From contig JAFLTX010000001.1 of the NCBI GenBank assembly GCA_022509145.1, positions 53,161-117,160 of the forward strand: a stretch of DNA of 64,000 bases. The letters run 5' to 3'. This DNA comes from Muribaculaceae bacterium (GTDB taxonomy: Bacteria; Bacteroidota; Bacteroidia; Bacteroidales; Muribaculaceae). Shown piece after piece: positions 48,690-59,072 of this stretch; position 1 is the first letter of the stretch, and every line of letters begins with the position of its first letter. Both the position numbers and the translations under genes were made by a program. A model generated the notes under the pieces. The model saw only the letters and a program-made list of their open reading frames with translations. It did no database searches and was not told the DNA's origin.

Positions 48690-50072
48690 ATGAAACAACA
48701 AACGTTGGCAGCTTCTTTCACAGTAGAAGGGAAGAGTTTGCATTCAGGCCGTAAGAGTGTGGCCACATTCCACCCGGCTCCGGACAATCATGGCTATAAG
48801 TTTAAAAGGATAGATCTCGAAGGTCAGCCCGTGATCGACGCGGTGGCTGAAAACATCGTGGATATCGCCCGCAGCACCATCATAGGTAAAGGTGAGGCTC
48901 AGGTAAGCACCGTAGAGCACGCCTTGTCTGCTCTCTATGCAATGGGTGTGGACAACTGTCTCATCGAGGTCAACAGCTCCGAGATGCCCATCCTCGACGG
49001 CAGCGCGCGCAAATACGTTGAACTCATCGAGGAGGTAGGTCTGCAGGAGCAGAATGCCGATAAAGATTACTATATCATAAAGACAAAGACCCAGATCAAG
49101 GACGAAGAGTCGGGCTCAACCATCACCATCTACCCCGACGAGGGGTTCAGCGTGGAAGTGATGGTGGAATACAACTCGCCGATTCTCCCCAACCAGTTTG
49201 CCGTGCTCGACGACATGGCTGAGTTCAAAGACGAAGTGGCCGGCGCGCGCACGTTCGTGTTCGTGCGTGAGATCGAAGACCTTCTCGACAAGAATCTCAT
49301 CAAGGGCGGCGACCTGGAGAATGCCATCGTGATCTACGACCGTGAGATTGACAAGGAGAAGATCAACGAGATATGCGACCTTATCGGGCAGCCCCACATG
49401 GAGCTCCCGAAGCTTGGCTACATCAATCCTTCGCCTTTGCAGTGGGACAATGAGCCTGCACGCCATAAGCTGATGGACGTGATCGGCGACCTGGCTTTGA
49501 TCGGCCGTCCTATCAGAGGCCGCGTCGTGGCCATCCATCCGGGACATGCTATCAACAGCCGTCTCACCAAGATGATCCGCAAGGAGGTGAAACACACCGA
49601 GATCCAAAGCCCGGTCTACAACCCCAACGTTCCGCCGATCATCGACATCAACGGCATCAAGAGCCTCATCCCGCATCGCTATCCGTTCCTCCTGATCGAC
49701 AAGATTATAGAGATAGACCGCAAGCATTGCGTGGCTGTGAAGAATGTGACCGTCAACGAGCCGTTCTTCCAGGGGCACTTCCCGCAGGAGCCGGTAATGC
49801 CCGGAGTTCTGCAGATCGAGGCGATGGCCCAGGCTGCCGGTGTGCTCGTGCTCAACTATCTCGACGAGCCCGAGAAATATTCCACTTACTTCCTGAAGAT
49901 AGACAATGTGAAGTTCCGCCAGAAAGTTGTGCCCGGCACCACGCTGCTCCTCAATGTGGCCCTCACAACGGAAATCCGCCGAGGCTGCGCCACAGTGAAG
50001 GGGTATGCTTTCGACGGCGACAAGATCGTAAGTGAGGCTGAATTCCTGGCTCAAATTATCAAGAACAAGTGA
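48690..50072 (+). CDS. lpxC/fabZ: Bifunctional UDP-3-O-acyl-GlcNAc deacetylase / 3-hydroxyacyl-ACP dehydratase
   Basis: LpxC N-terminus (GKSLHSGRKS, TVEHALSALYAMGVDNC) fused to FabZ (IPHRYPFLLIDKII, FFQGHFPQEPVMPGVLQIEAMAQA). Confidence 0.96.
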   Translation: MKQQTLAASFTVEGKSLHSGRKSVATFHPAPDNHGYKFKRIDLEGQPVIDAVAENIVDIARSTIIGKGEAQVSTVEHALSALYAMGVDNCLIEVNSSEMPILDGSARKYVELIEEVGLQEQNADKDYYIIKTKTQIKDEESGSTITIYPDEGFSVEVMVEYNSPILPNQFAVLDDMAEFKDEVAGARTFVFVREIEDLLDKNLIKGGDLENAIVIYDREIDKEKINEICDLIGQPHMELPKLGYINPSPLQWDNEPARHKLMDVIGDLALIGRPIRGRVVAIHPGHAINSRLTKMIRKEVKHTEIQSPVYNPNVPPIIDINGIKSLIPHRYPFLLIDKIIEIDRKHCVAVKNVTVNEPFFQGHFPQEPVMPGVLQIEAMAQAAGVLVLNYLDEPEKYSTYFLKIDNVKFRQKVVPGTTLLLNVALTTEIRRGCATVKGYAFDGDKIVSEAEFLAQIIKNK

Positions 50073-50851
50073 GTCTGATGGATAGTAGAAGTGTAATCAG
50101 CCCGAATGCAAAAATTGGCCGCAATCTCAAGATTGGGCCGTTTTGCTGCATTTATGATAATGTGGAGATAGGCGACGACTGCGAGTTGATGAACGGCGTC
50201 ACCATCCTTCCCGGCGCAAGAATCGGCAACGGCGTGAAGATTTTCCCGGGTGCCGTGATTGGAGCTGTTCCCCAAGACCTCAAGTTCCGCGGTGAAGACA
50301 CGCTGGCTATCGTCGGCGACGGCACCACTATCCGCGAGTGCGTAACCATCAACCGCGGCACGGCTTCAAAAGGGAAGACCGAGGTGGGAGAGGGGTGCCT
50401 TCTGATGGCATACGTGCATGTGGCCCACGACTGCCGCATCGGCAACCATGTGATTGTAAGCAACGCCGTGCAGTTTGGCGGCGAAGTTGTGGTAGACGAC
50501 CACGCGGTGATCGGTGGAGGCAGCCTCATCCATCAGTTCTGCCATCTCGGCAAATACATCATGCTGCAGGGTGGAGCACTGGTCAACAAGGATATCCCCC
50601 CGTTTGTCAAGGCAGCCCGCGAGCCTATTTCGTTCGTAGGTCTGAATGCCGTGGGGCTTCATCGCCACGGGTTCTCCCGCGAGGACGTGCAGACCATCTC
50701 GGAAATCTACCGTATCCTCTATATGAGCGACCTCAACGTAACCAACGCAGTTAAATTGATACTGAAGACACTCCCGGAATCAACATATCGCAAAGAGATT
50801 GTGGAATTTGTAGAGAGTTCCGAAAGGGGAGTCATTAGGTCGGCTATCTGA
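50069..50851 (+). CDS. lpxA: UDP-N-acetylglucosamine acyltransferase (GTG start overlapping lpxC/fabZ stop; ATG at 50078 possible)
   Basis: Hexapeptide repeats; GAVPQDLKFRGEDT, IRECVTINRGT, MAYVHVAHDC. Confidence 0.95.
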   Translation: MSLMDSRSVISPNAKIGRNLKIGPFCCIYDNVEIGDDCELMNGVTILPGARIGNGVKIFPGAVIGAVPQDLKFRGEDTLAIVGDGTTIRECVTINRGTASKGKTEVGEGCLLMAYVHVAHDCRIGNHVIVSNAVQFGGEVVVDDHAVIGGGSLIHQFCHLGKYIMLQGGALVNKDIPPFVKAAREPISFVGLNAVGLHRHGFSREDVQTISEIYRILYMSDLNVTNAVKLILKTLPESTYRKEIVEFVESSERGVIRSAI

Positions 50852-51552
50852 TGATTTCCAAAACTGTACTTGACCATGTAGTGACCGAAGGTATTCCCGA
50901 CCTTTGGAAGGTGTTGCTTCCCGACCAGAAGCGCATCGTGTCGGAAAATCTTGACCTTAAGGAGTATAAGAAGGGGCAGATTATCTACGCCGAAGGCGAG
51001 GACCCGGAAAACCTTTGGATACTGCTCAACGGCAAGGTGAAGAAATATAAAAGCGGAGTGGGCGACAGGGTGCAGATCCTCAGGCTCTATCGGCCGGTGG
51101 AATACTTCGGCCATCGCGCTTACTTTGCAGGCGAGCAATATGTGTCTACTGCTGCGGCCTTCGAGCCTTCCACGCTCGGCTCCATCAACATGCGTATCGT
51201 GGAGGAGTTGATCCGAAACAATACGGAGCTCGCCATGTTTGTGATTCACAATCTGTCGAAGACACTCGGCGGCTCCGACACCAAGATCGTGAACCTCACC
51301 CAGAAGCACATCCGCGGACGTCTGGCTGAAGCGCTCCTCCTTCTGCTTGACAACTATGGCTTTGAAGACGACAACGCGACAATTAAAATCTATATGAGCC
51401 GCGAAGATCTGGCCAACCTCTCCAACATGACCACGGCCAATGCCATCCGCACTCTCAGCACTTTTGTCAATGAGAAGCTTATCATCGTTGACGGTCGCCG
51501 CATCAAAATCATCAACGAGCCCCAGCTCCGCAAAATCTCCAAATACGGCTGA
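50851..51552 (+). CDS. Crp/Fnr family transcriptional regulator
   Basis: cNMP-binding-like domain (YKKGQIIYAEGEDPENLWILLNGKVK) plus HTH (MSREDLANLSNMTTANAIRTLSTFVNEKLI). Start overlaps the lpxA stop (TGATG). Confidence 0.9.
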   Translation: MISKTVLDHVVTEGIPDLWKVLLPDQKRIVSENLDLKEYKKGQIIYAEGEDPENLWILLNGKVKKYKSGVGDRVQILRLYRPVEYFGHRAYFAGEQYVSTAAAFEPSTLGSINMRIVEELIRNNTELAMFVIHNLSKTLGGSDTKIVNLTQKHIRGRLAEALLLLLDNYGFEDDNATIKIYMSREDLANLSNMTTANAIRTLSTFVNEKLIIVDGRRIKIINEPQLRKISKYG

Positions 51553-51605
51553 CACCCCCATCCCGAAAGAGAAGTTAACTCTCAAAAAAGATCCCAACCA
51601 TATAA

Positions 51606-51636
51606 AAGCCTCCGTCACCCAATCAAGCGGAGGCTT
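51606..51636 (+). terminator. Terminator hairpin between convergent crp-like and menE genes
   Basis: AAGCCTCCG...CGGAGGCTT 9-bp stem. Confidence 0.75.
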
Positions 51637-51701
51637 CTCATATATAAAACTGTAGCTTAAGCTGCGGTTTTTCTTTTGCGGCTGAGTTTTTCGGGTTTGG
51701 G

Positions 51702-52697
51702 TTAGGGTTTTCGTTTTATTTTTCCTGAGGCGGTGCGGGGCAATGATTCCACAATCTTGATGGCTTTGGGGCGTTTCATGCGCGGGAGCGTCTCTTCGGG
51801 GATGGCGTCGATTGCCCTTTTTATCTTTGATTTCAATTCTTCCTCATTCTCAGGACTCTTCTCCGCGGCAACAAGCAGTATCAGTTTGGATGTCCAGATT
51901 TCGTCAGGTTCGGAGCTGATTATGAATTCCTTACAATAGGGATTGACGGCATCCTGCACCACTTTCTCCACCTCCTGGGGTATCACCTTTATCCCGCCGG
52001 TAATGATTACGTCATCCTTTCTTCCGATGATTTCAAAACTGCCGTCAACCGCCATGCGCCCCATATCGGTGGTGGCCACAAACACGTCGCCATCCTTTAT
52101 CAATATGGAGTCGTCTTCGGCAAGATTGATCTCCGCACCGGGAAGCGGCACGAACCTCGGACGTTTCCCCGAACTGCCTGCGATGCGCCTTATGGCCACA
52201 TGCGTGGCCGTCTCCGTCATCCCGTAAGACTCCCAAGCCGTAACCTTGGAGGCCACGATGCGGTCCCACATCCGGTCGTCGATGGCGCTCCCGCCTACAA
52301 GGAAATTCTTGACATTTGAAAACTTATCGAGATTTTCCAGAATGTAAGCCATCTGTGCAGGCACCACACACATCAGGGTGATTTCATCCGGGTCGTCGGG
52401 GAGCTGCAGCTCTATTTTCGGCTCGGAAAACGTAAGTTTGCATCCTGACTCTATGCTTCTCGCAATCATCATTTTCCCCCCGATAAATTCAAACGACATC
52501 CCGGTGTGCAGGCGGCTCCTCTTCGTTATTCCGAAGAAGCGGTTCGTGCGGCGTGCGCTGCGCCTTATCTGCTCAGGCGGCAGCACTATCTGTTTGGGAG
52601 TCCCTGTGGAGCCAGAAGTCCTTACGGTAATCCCCGCACCCTTGCTCCATTCGTTGAGGTATTCTTCAAGCAGTTGTTGTTGGCTTTTGTCAGTCAT
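51702..52697 (-). CDS. menE: o-succinylbenzoate-CoA ligase (AMP-binding)
   Basis: VRTSGSTGTPKQIVLP, WESYGMTETATHVAI, RTASGKIKRK; in the men cluster. Confidence 0.9.
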   Translation of the reverse strand: MTDKSQQQLLEEYLNEWSKGAGITVRTSGSTGTPKQIVLPPEQIRRSARRTNRFFGITKRSRLHTGMSFEFIGGKMMIARSIESGCKLTFSEPKIELQLPDDPDEITLMCVVPAQMAYILENLDKFSNVKNFLVGGSAIDDRMWDRIVASKVTAWESYGMTETATHVAIRRIAGSSGKRPRFVPLPGAEINLAEDDSILIKDGDVFVATTDMGRMAVDGSFEIIGRKDDVIITGGIKVIPQEVEKVVQDAVNPYCKEFIISSEPDEIWTSKLILLVAAEKSPENEEELKSKIKRAIDAIPEETLPRMKRPKAIKIVESLPRTASGKIKRKP

Positions 52698-53749
52698 TTT
52701 AAAATCTCTCTGAGTTGTTGGTAATAGCAGTCGGCCGGTCCGGTATAAGTTAAATTCTCTCCTACAAGCTGCAAGGGAGAGGGAAGGTTGTTGGTGTAAA
52801 GGCCACCGGTACCCAGTCCTTGAGGAATGTCGAGCGGATGCTGACCGGCAAATTGGGCTATGGCATTGAGGCCTACGTTGGATTCAAGCGCCGAGGTGAG
52901 CCACCATCCGATGCCGCGCTCCTCCTTCCCGGCGCAATCAATCCATTCCGAAGCCCCTGAGAATCCTCCACAGAGGGCCGGCTTCAAAACAAGATATTGC
53001 GGCCTTATGAAGTCTAAAAGCTCTTCTTTTTCGCGCCGTGTAGTTACCCCGATCAACTCCTCGTCAAGGGCAATCGGCAGCGGTGAATTTTTGCAGATAC
53101 GCCTCATCGCCTCCGGTTGACCGGCCTTGACAGGTTGCTCAATCGAATGAACGCCCAAGGCTGCCAGCTCCTCGAGCTTGGGCATCACGTCATCTTCAGT
53201 GAATGCACCGTTGGCATCGACGCGTATGGTAATCGCCGTGCCGAAGCGCTCTCTGATTTTTCTCACGAGGGCTATCTCATCTTCCCACTCGCGCGCTCCA
53301 ATCTTGAATTTGACGCATTTGAAACCGCTCTCAATTTTTCTGAAAGCCTCCTCCTGCATCTCTGCAACGGGATTCATCCACACCAATCCGTTGATTCTAA
53401 TAGACTTACTGCCATCTGTGAATTCCGACTCGAAGATAAGCCCGTTCTCGTTTCGCAGACTCCTCAGAGCCGATTCCACGCCAAATTTCACCGACGAGAG
53501 GATGGCTCGTGAAAGCAGATCCTCGGCGTTTTCGCAATTGGCAAGAGCGTTGAGCTCCGCGACGACTTCTTCCGGAGTCTCCGCCGAAAGTCCTTTAAAC
53601 ACAGGTACTTCTCCGAAACCTTCACGGCCCGGCAGCTCATCATCTTTTATACGGATAAAAAACGTGAGCTTCTCCGTGAGCACCTCCCGGGAAGTGCGGC
53701 TCGGAGTCTTGAATTTCAGAAGATAGGGCGCGGCGTCAACCCTTATCAT
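52694..53749 (-). CDS. menC: o-succinylbenzoate synthase (enolase superfamily)
   Basis: [34 protein letters not shown]; 4-nt overlap with menE. Confidence 0.9.
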   Translation of the reverse strand: MIRVDAAPYLLKFKTPSRTSREVLTEKLTFFIRIKDDELPGREGFGEVPVFKGLSAETPEEVVAELNALANCENAEDLLSRAILSSVKFGVESALRSLRNENGLIFESEFTDGSKSIRINGLVWMNPVAEMQEEAFRKIESGFKCVKFKIGAREWEDEIALVRKIRERFGTAITIRVDANGAFTEDDVMPKLEELAALGVHSIEQPVKAGQPEAMRRICKNSPLPIALDEELIGVTTRREKEELLDFIRPQYLVLKPALCGGFSGASEWIDCAGKEERGIGWWLTSALESNVGLNAIAQFAGQHPLDIPQGLGTGGLYTNNLPSPLQLVGENLTYTGPADCYYQQLREILK

Positions 53750-54558
53750 GGGAACATCGGGAATTGGTCAAAGTCCGGGTCGCGCTTCTCCAGGAAGGCG
53801 TTCTTACCCTCCTGAGCCTCATCCATAAGATAATACATCAATGTTGCGTCGCCGGCAAATTCCATGAGTCCGGTCTGGCCGTCGAGCTCGGCATTGAGCG
53901 CACGTTTTATCATCCTTATCGCAAACGGTGAGCGAGTCTTGATTACCCGGCACCATTCCATTACCGTTTCTTCAAGTTTCTCAAAGGGAACCACGGCATT
54001 TATCATCCCCATCTCGAGAGCTTCGGCAGCCGTATATTGGCGGCAGAGAAACCAAATTTCGCGGGCTTTCTTCTGGCCAACGCACCTCGCCAGATATGAC
54101 GAGCCGAACCCTGCGTCAAAGCTCCCCACCTTGGGACCGGTCTGGCCGAAGCGGGCGTTTTCGGAGGCAATCGAAAGATCGCAGATCACCTGCAGCACGT
54201 TGCCACCACCGATGGCGTAACCGTTCACCATAGCGATCACCGGCTTCGGAATCGAACGGATGGCGCGGTGAAGATCAAGCACGTTCAGGCGCGGAACGCC
54301 GTCGGAGTCCACATAGCCGCCCGAACCCTTGTAGTTCTGGTCGCCTCCGCTGCAGAAAGCCTTGTCGCCGGCGCCCGTAAGAACTACCACGCGAATATCC
54401 TGACGCTCCCTGCAAATCTGCATCGCCTCAAGCATCTCCATATTGGTGCGGGGGCGGAAAGCATTGTAGACGCGCGGCCGGTTGATGGTGATTTTCGCTA
54501 CACCGTCGCAAAATTCGAAAAGTATATCTTCATACTCTTTTATCGTTTTCCATTCCAT
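53746..54558 (-). CDS. menB: 1,4-dihydroxy-2-naphthoyl-CoA synthase
   Basis: [66 protein letters not shown]. Confidence 0.96.
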   Translation of the reverse strand: MEWKTIKEYEDILFEFCDGVAKITINRPRVYNAFRPRTNMEMLEAMQICRERQDIRVVVLTGAGDKAFCSGGDQNYKGSGGYVDSDGVPRLNVLDLHRAIRSIPKPVIAMVNGYAIGGGNVLQVICDLSIASENARFGQTGPKVGSFDAGFGSSYLARCVGQKKAREIWFLCRQYTAAEALEMGMINAVVPFEKLEETVMEWCRVIKTRSPFAIRMIKRALNAELDGQTGLMEFAGDATLMYYLMDEAQEGKNAFLEKRDPDFDQFPMFP

Positions 54559-54565
54559 AATTCCT

Positions 54566-56233
54566 TTATTTTCTGTCTGTTAAATATTTTTCTAATATAG
54601 CTGCATTATCACCGGCGTTGCGGGTGTCGAGATGCAGTATCGCAGGCCCGCAATCTTTTCTGAAGAAATAGGGAAGCGCTTTCTTGAGGGTTTTCTCAGA
54701 GGCTGCATAGAAGTATCGCAAGCCATAGGATTCCGCCAGGTCTTCTATCGGGACCCTGTTCTCCGTGGCAAGGTATTTCTCCCTGATGCTCAGCTTTTTG
54801 GTAGCTTTGATGAATCGGAATATCTCTCCTCCGCCGTTGTCCAGAACCACAATTCGCAAATTGTCGGTCAACATCCCAGATGCGAGGGCCGCGATGTCGT
54901 AACCGAAAGACATATCGCCGGTTACCAGGCAGGTGATCCCGCCATACACGTTTGCAATCCCTACTGCCGTCGAAGTACAACCCTCTATCCCGGAAACACC
55001 CCGGTTGGAATAGATGGCGTGGGTCTTTGAGAGGGAAAGAATCTGCCCGTAACGCACGCATGTGCCGTTAGAGAGGAACAGATTGGTATCCGACGGCAAC
55101 CTGCGGAACAAGCCGGCCAAAGCCTTCAGGTCGCTCCAGCCGAAGTCGTTTGTGCCTACCGAAGTTTTCTCCCGTATTTCCGACCACTCCCGGCGATAGT
55201 CGGGTCCTCTTTTATCGCGGGCGAGGAGTTTCCCGAAGGTCTGCAGGAAGGTGTAGGGGATGCAGTCTATCTGGGTGGTCAAAGCCTTGAAGCAATCCAC
55301 TATATTCTCGGTCACACCGAGGTTCCAATGTTCTTCCGGCTGGTTTTCACGAAGGAATTCCTTCAGTTTCCTTGACACCAACGCACCTCCTGTTGAAATC
55401 AGTATATCCGGTTTCAAGGAGCGTTTCTCCTCCTCGCTCATTGCGAAGAGCGCCGTGTCCACCATTGTACATTCCGGGGGAAGGTGCAGGTTGGAGAGAG
55501 TCTCGGCCATCACGCACACGTTGGGCAAAGAAGCCAACAATGACACGGCTTTTTGCATCTTATGGTCTGGCTCCATAAACCCTGCCGTGAGCATTATCTT
55601 TCTACCCTTGGCTCTCTCGGCAAACTCTTTGATCTGCTGGGTAGAGAGTCGTTGCGCGGGGGTAATCCGCTCTATTTTTCTCACATTTTCGGAAGGGTAG
55701 ACTTCCTCGGCTACATTCCCGTCGAGATGGATGTTGAAATGGACCGGCCCCGCCTTTGGCGCCAGACAGCGCTGGAGTCCTTCGTTTACTATGCGGTTGG
55801 CAAACCAAAGATAATCTTCGTCGTCACCGTATTTCGCGGTGAGGTCATACTCACATTTCACTATGTTGCTCAACGCTCCGGGCTGGCGGATGGTCTGCGA
55901 ATCATCCTGGTCTATCCATTCAAAGGGTCTGTCGGCACTCACCGCAACCAGCGGAACGCCCTGGTAATAGGCTTCGGCGATGGCCGGGGCATAGTTCAGC
56001 AACGCCGAGCCTGATGTGCACACGAGAGCTACCAGGCGTCTTGAGGCCACAGCCATACCAAGCGCTATAAAACCGGCCGAACGTTCATCCGTCACTACGT
56101 GAGGCCGGAAGCTGTGATTGCCGTCAACCGCCATCAGCAGCGCGGCGTTGCGCGAGCCGGGGGAGCATACCACGTCTCTCACGCCGTATGCTTCGAGCAG
56201 CTTGAAAAATTGCGATATCAGTTTCTCTTGCAT
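54566..56233 (-). CDS. menD: 2-succinyl-5-enolpyruvyl-6-hydroxy-3-cyclohexene-1-carboxylate synthase
   Basis: [53 protein letters not shown]. Confidence 0.96.
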   Translation of the reverse strand: MQEKLISQFFKLLEAYGVRDVVCSPGSRNAALLMAVDGNHSFRPHVVTDERSAGFIALGMAVASRRLVALVCTSGSALLNYAPAIAEAYYQGVPLVAVSADRPFEWIDQDDSQTIRQPGALSNIVKCEYDLTAKYGDDEDYLWFANRIVNEGLQRCLAPKAGPVHFNIHLDGNVAEEVYPSENVRKIERITPAQRLSTQQIKEFAERAKGRKIMLTAGFMEPDHKMQKAVSLLASLPNVCVMAETLSNLHLPPECTMVDTALFAMSEEEKRSLKPDILISTGGALVSRKLKEFLRENQPEEHWNLGVTENIVDCFKALTTQIDCIPYTFLQTFGKLLARDKRGPDYRREWSEIREKTSVGTNDFGWSDLKALAGLFRRLPSDTNLFLSNGTCVRYGQILSLSKTHAIYSNRGVSGIEGCTSTAVGIANVYGGITCLVTGDMSFGYDIAALASGMLTDNLRIVVLDNGGGEIFRFIKATKKLSIREKYLATENRVPIEDLAESYGLRYFYAASEKTLKKALPYFFRKDCGPAILHLDTRNAGDNAAILEKYLTDRK

Positions 56234-56289
56234 CGTAAATTTCCTGTAATCAGGAGTCTATAATTAAAGAGGTGCGCAGAAATCAATAT

Positions 56290-57225
56290 TTAGAAGAAAG
56301 CAACCGGGGCATATCCGGCCAGGAACGCTCTCCCGTCCATCGGCTTCTTCCCAGCCGGCTGGATGGTGTCGATGCGTATCGCACCGCCGTCGCCAGTCGC
56401 CGCTGTCAGAGCTTTGCTCACTATCTCGCAACTTCCCGGCTCCTTCTCGCGATTCTCAAAGAGGGGGGTACATTTGAGGATTTTCACTTCAATCTCCTTC
56501 CCGTCTTTGAGGCGCAGGTAGCTCCAAGCGCCGGGATAGGGGGAGAGGCCGCGCACCATACGTTCCACTTCTCTCGCCGTTCTGCTGAAATCAATCTTGC
56601 AGTCCGGTTTGAAAATCTTCGGCGCCGGTGTGAAGAAATCGGCTTGAGGCTGGGGTGTGGGAGTAAGCGATCCGTCTTCAATACCTTTCAACGTTTCTAT
56701 TACCACCTTGGCGCCGCGTTCCTTGAGCTTGTCGTGGAGGGTGCCGGCATCGTCATCATCGTCGATGGGAACCGATGAGGAAAGCAGTATCTCGCCTTTG
56801 TCGATTTCAGAGTTGATGTAGAAGGTGGTGACACCCGTATTCTTAAACCCTTGGATGATGGCGTGGTTGATGGGAGCCGCACCCCTCAGCTGAGGCAGCA
56901 GAGAGGCGTGAAGATTGAAGGTCCCTTTCGGCGGAATACCCCACACCAGCTCGGGGAGCATCCTGAAGGCGATGACCACGAAAACGTCGGCTTCAAGCGA
57001 TTTCAGCGTTGAGAGAAACGTCTCGTCTCGCAGTTTTTCGGGCTGAAGAATCGGCAGCCCGTTCTCCATTGCAAATTTCTTCACATCGCTCTCTATCAGC
57101 TTGTTGCCACGTCCGCCCGGTCGGTCCGGAGCCGTAACTACCGCCACCACTTCATGTCCCTCGTCAATGATGGCCTGAAGGCTCTCCACGGCAAATTCCG
57201 GTGTTCCAAAAAATACTATTCTCAT
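56290..57225 (-). CDS. fmt: Methionyl-tRNA formyltransferase
   Basis: MRIVFFGTPEFAVESLQAII; NLHASLLPQLRGAAPINHAIIQG. Confidence 0.96.
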   Translation of the reverse strand: MRIVFFGTPEFAVESLQAIIDEGHEVVAVVTAPDRPGGRGNKLIESDVKKFAMENGLPILQPEKLRDETFLSTLKSLEADVFVVIAFRMLPELVWGIPPKGTFNLHASLLPQLRGAAPINHAIIQGFKNTGVTTFYINSEIDKGEILLSSSVPIDDDDDAGTLHDKLKERGAKVVIETLKGIEDGSLTPTPQPQADFFTPAPKIFKPDCKIDFSRTAREVERMVRGLSPYPGAWSYLRLKDGKEIEVKILKCTPLFENREKEPGSCEIVSKALTAATGDGGAIRIDTIQPAGKKPMDGRAFLAGYAPVAFF

Positions 57226-57269
57226 GTTTATCTTCTATTCTTTCAATATATTAATAGGTCTCGAAAGCG

Positions 57270-59069
57270 CTAATCATCGGAATAATTCCTGAGCACATCA
57301 CGATAAGAATTAAAAATCTTTGATTTCGACACGAAGCCCAGGTAGCGGTCGCCGTCAACCACCGGAAGGTTCCAGGCATTGGTGTCGTCGAAAGTTCGCA
57401 TCACGGTCTCCATCGAGTCTGAAATCTGTATCCTAGCGGGAGGCATTGCCATAAAGCGGCTCACCGTCATCTTGTCGTAAAGATCGGTGCGGAACATTAT
57501 GTTGCGTATGTCGTCGAGAAGCACCATCCCCATAAAATTCCCTTCCTCGTCGGTAACCGGGAAGATATTCCGTTTAGATTTCGAAATTATATCCACCACC
57601 TCGCGCAAGGTCATCTTCGGGTTCACCTCCTTGAAGTCTGTCTCCACAAGGCTCTCTATGCTGAGGAGAGTGAGCACCGTCTTGTCTTTGGCGTGGGTCA
57701 TAAGCTCGCCGGTCTGAGCAAGGCGCAGCGAATAGATGCTGTAAGGCACGAAAGCCTTGATGGTCATATAGGAGAGGGCGGACACTATCAGGAGTGGGAG
57801 GAAGAGATCATATCCTCCCGTCATCTCGGCCGTGAGGAAGATGGCCATAAGGGGTGCGTGCATCACGCCGGCCATCACGCCGGCCATCCCCATCAGGGCG
57901 AAATTCTTCTGCGACAGGACGATCCCTATGTCGAGCGTATTGAGCACGTAGGCGAAGAGGAACCCCGTCATGGCCCCCACGAAGAGGGAAGGAGCGAATG
58001 TGCCGCCCACACCGCCGGCTCCCGTTGTGGAAGCGGTGGCGAATACTTTGGTCAGGATGATCAGCGCGATAAACAGGGCGATAAACCACACCGAATGGCG
58101 GTCGAAATAGAAGAACGTGCCGTCTACAATCGAGGAGGTTTCACCGTCGAGCAGCTGGTCGATTGCTCCGTATCCCTCGCCGTACAACGGAGGAAACAGG
58201 AAGATGAGTATCATAACTACCAAGCTGCCGGATATGATTTTAATCAGCGGAGATTTTATCTTCCTGAAAATACCCTCGGTGAAAAACATCATCTTGGTGA
58301 AGTAGAGCGAAACCATACCGCAGATTATACCCAATATCACCGTGTAGGGTATTTTGCTGGTCATGAAGGGTTCACTCATCGAGAAGAAGAATTCCGAGTT
58401 GTAACCCTCGAGCACATACGCCACAACGGCACCCGAGATAGAGGCTATCAGCAGAGGCATCACGGTTACCGCCGTAAGGTCGATCATCAATACCTCAAGA
58501 GTGAAAAGCATTCCAGCGATTGGCGCGCGGAAGATACCTGCGATACCGGCCGCCGCCCCGCATCCCACCAATATCATCAATATCTTGGGCGAAAGACGGA
58601 ATGCCTGCCCCACGTTCGAACCGATGGCCGCTCCGGTGAATACGATAGGACCCTCGGCGCCCACCGAACCGCCGAACCCTATAGTGATGGCCGATGATAT
58701 CATCGACGCCCACATGAATTTCTTCTTAAGCCGAGATTTGCGTTGGCTGATGGCGTAGAGCACGCGGGTGACTCCGTGGGAGATTTTGTCTTTTACCACG
58801 AATCTCACAAACAGGTAGCTCGCCAATATACCGGCTGCGGGATATATCAGGTAGAGATAGTTCGCCTCCGTCACATTGATATACGAGGTAAGGAAACCTC
58901 CTATCAAATGAATCAGATATTTGAGCAATTGGGCTGCAAATCCGCAGAGCACGCCGATGAAAAGCGAAAGGAATATGACGAAACGATTCTCCTTGAAATG
59001 ACGCTCGCGCCAACCTACGAATTGCATCCACAGGGCAGTAGCACGGTTATGTCGCTCTTGATAGGCCAT
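57270..59069 (-). CDS. ClC-family chloride channel/transporter with C-terminal CBS domains
   Basis: GGSVGAEGPIVFTGAAIGSN, GIFRAPIAGMLFTLEV, GAGGVGGTFAPSLFVGA; tandem CBS at C-terminus. Confidence 0.93.
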   Translation of the reverse strand: MAYQERHNRATALWMQFVGWRERHFKENRFVIFLSLFIGVLCGFAAQLLKYLIHLIGGFLTSYINVTEANYLYLIYPAAGILASYLFVRFVVKDKISHGVTRVLYAISQRKSRLKKKFMWASMISSAITIGFGGSVGAEGPIVFTGAAIGSNVGQAFRLSPKILMILVGCGAAAGIAGIFRAPIAGMLFTLEVLMIDLTAVTVMPLLIASISGAVVAYVLEGYNSEFFFSMSEPFMTSKIPYTVILGIICGMVSLYFTKMMFFTEGIFRKIKSPLIKIISGSLVVMILIFLFPPLYGEGYGAIDQLLDGETSSIVDGTFFYFDRHSVWFIALFIALIILTKVFATASTTGAGGVGGTFAPSLFVGAMTGFLFAYVLNTLDIGIVLSQKNFALMGMAGVMAGVMHAPLMAIFLTAEMTGGYDLFLPLLIVSALSYMTIKAFVPYSIYSLRLAQTGELMTHAKDKTVLTLLSIESLVETDFKEVNPKMTLREVVDIISKSKRNIFPVTDEEGNFMGMVLLDDIRNIMFRTDLYDKMTVSRFMAMPPARIQISDSMETVMRTFDDTNAWNLPVVDGDRYLGFVSKSKIFNSYRDVLRNYSDD

Positions 59070-59072
59070 CCT

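Noticed and set aside
49116-50054. 312-aa minus-strand ORF antisense to lpxC/fabZ
   Set aside because: Shadow ORF opposite a clear LpxC/FabZ fusion.
51690-51715. Telomere-like TTTGGGTTAGGG and an in-frame Lys-rich extension after the menE stop (KRKP*PKPEKLSRKRKTAA*)
   Set aside because: Too short for a repeat array. Readthrough is unsupported and the extension is probably chance or a minor C-terminal length polymorphism.
57693-58697. 334-aa + strand ORF antisense to the ClC channel
   Set aside because: His/Glu-rich antisense translation; ClC selectivity-filter motifs are on the minus strand.
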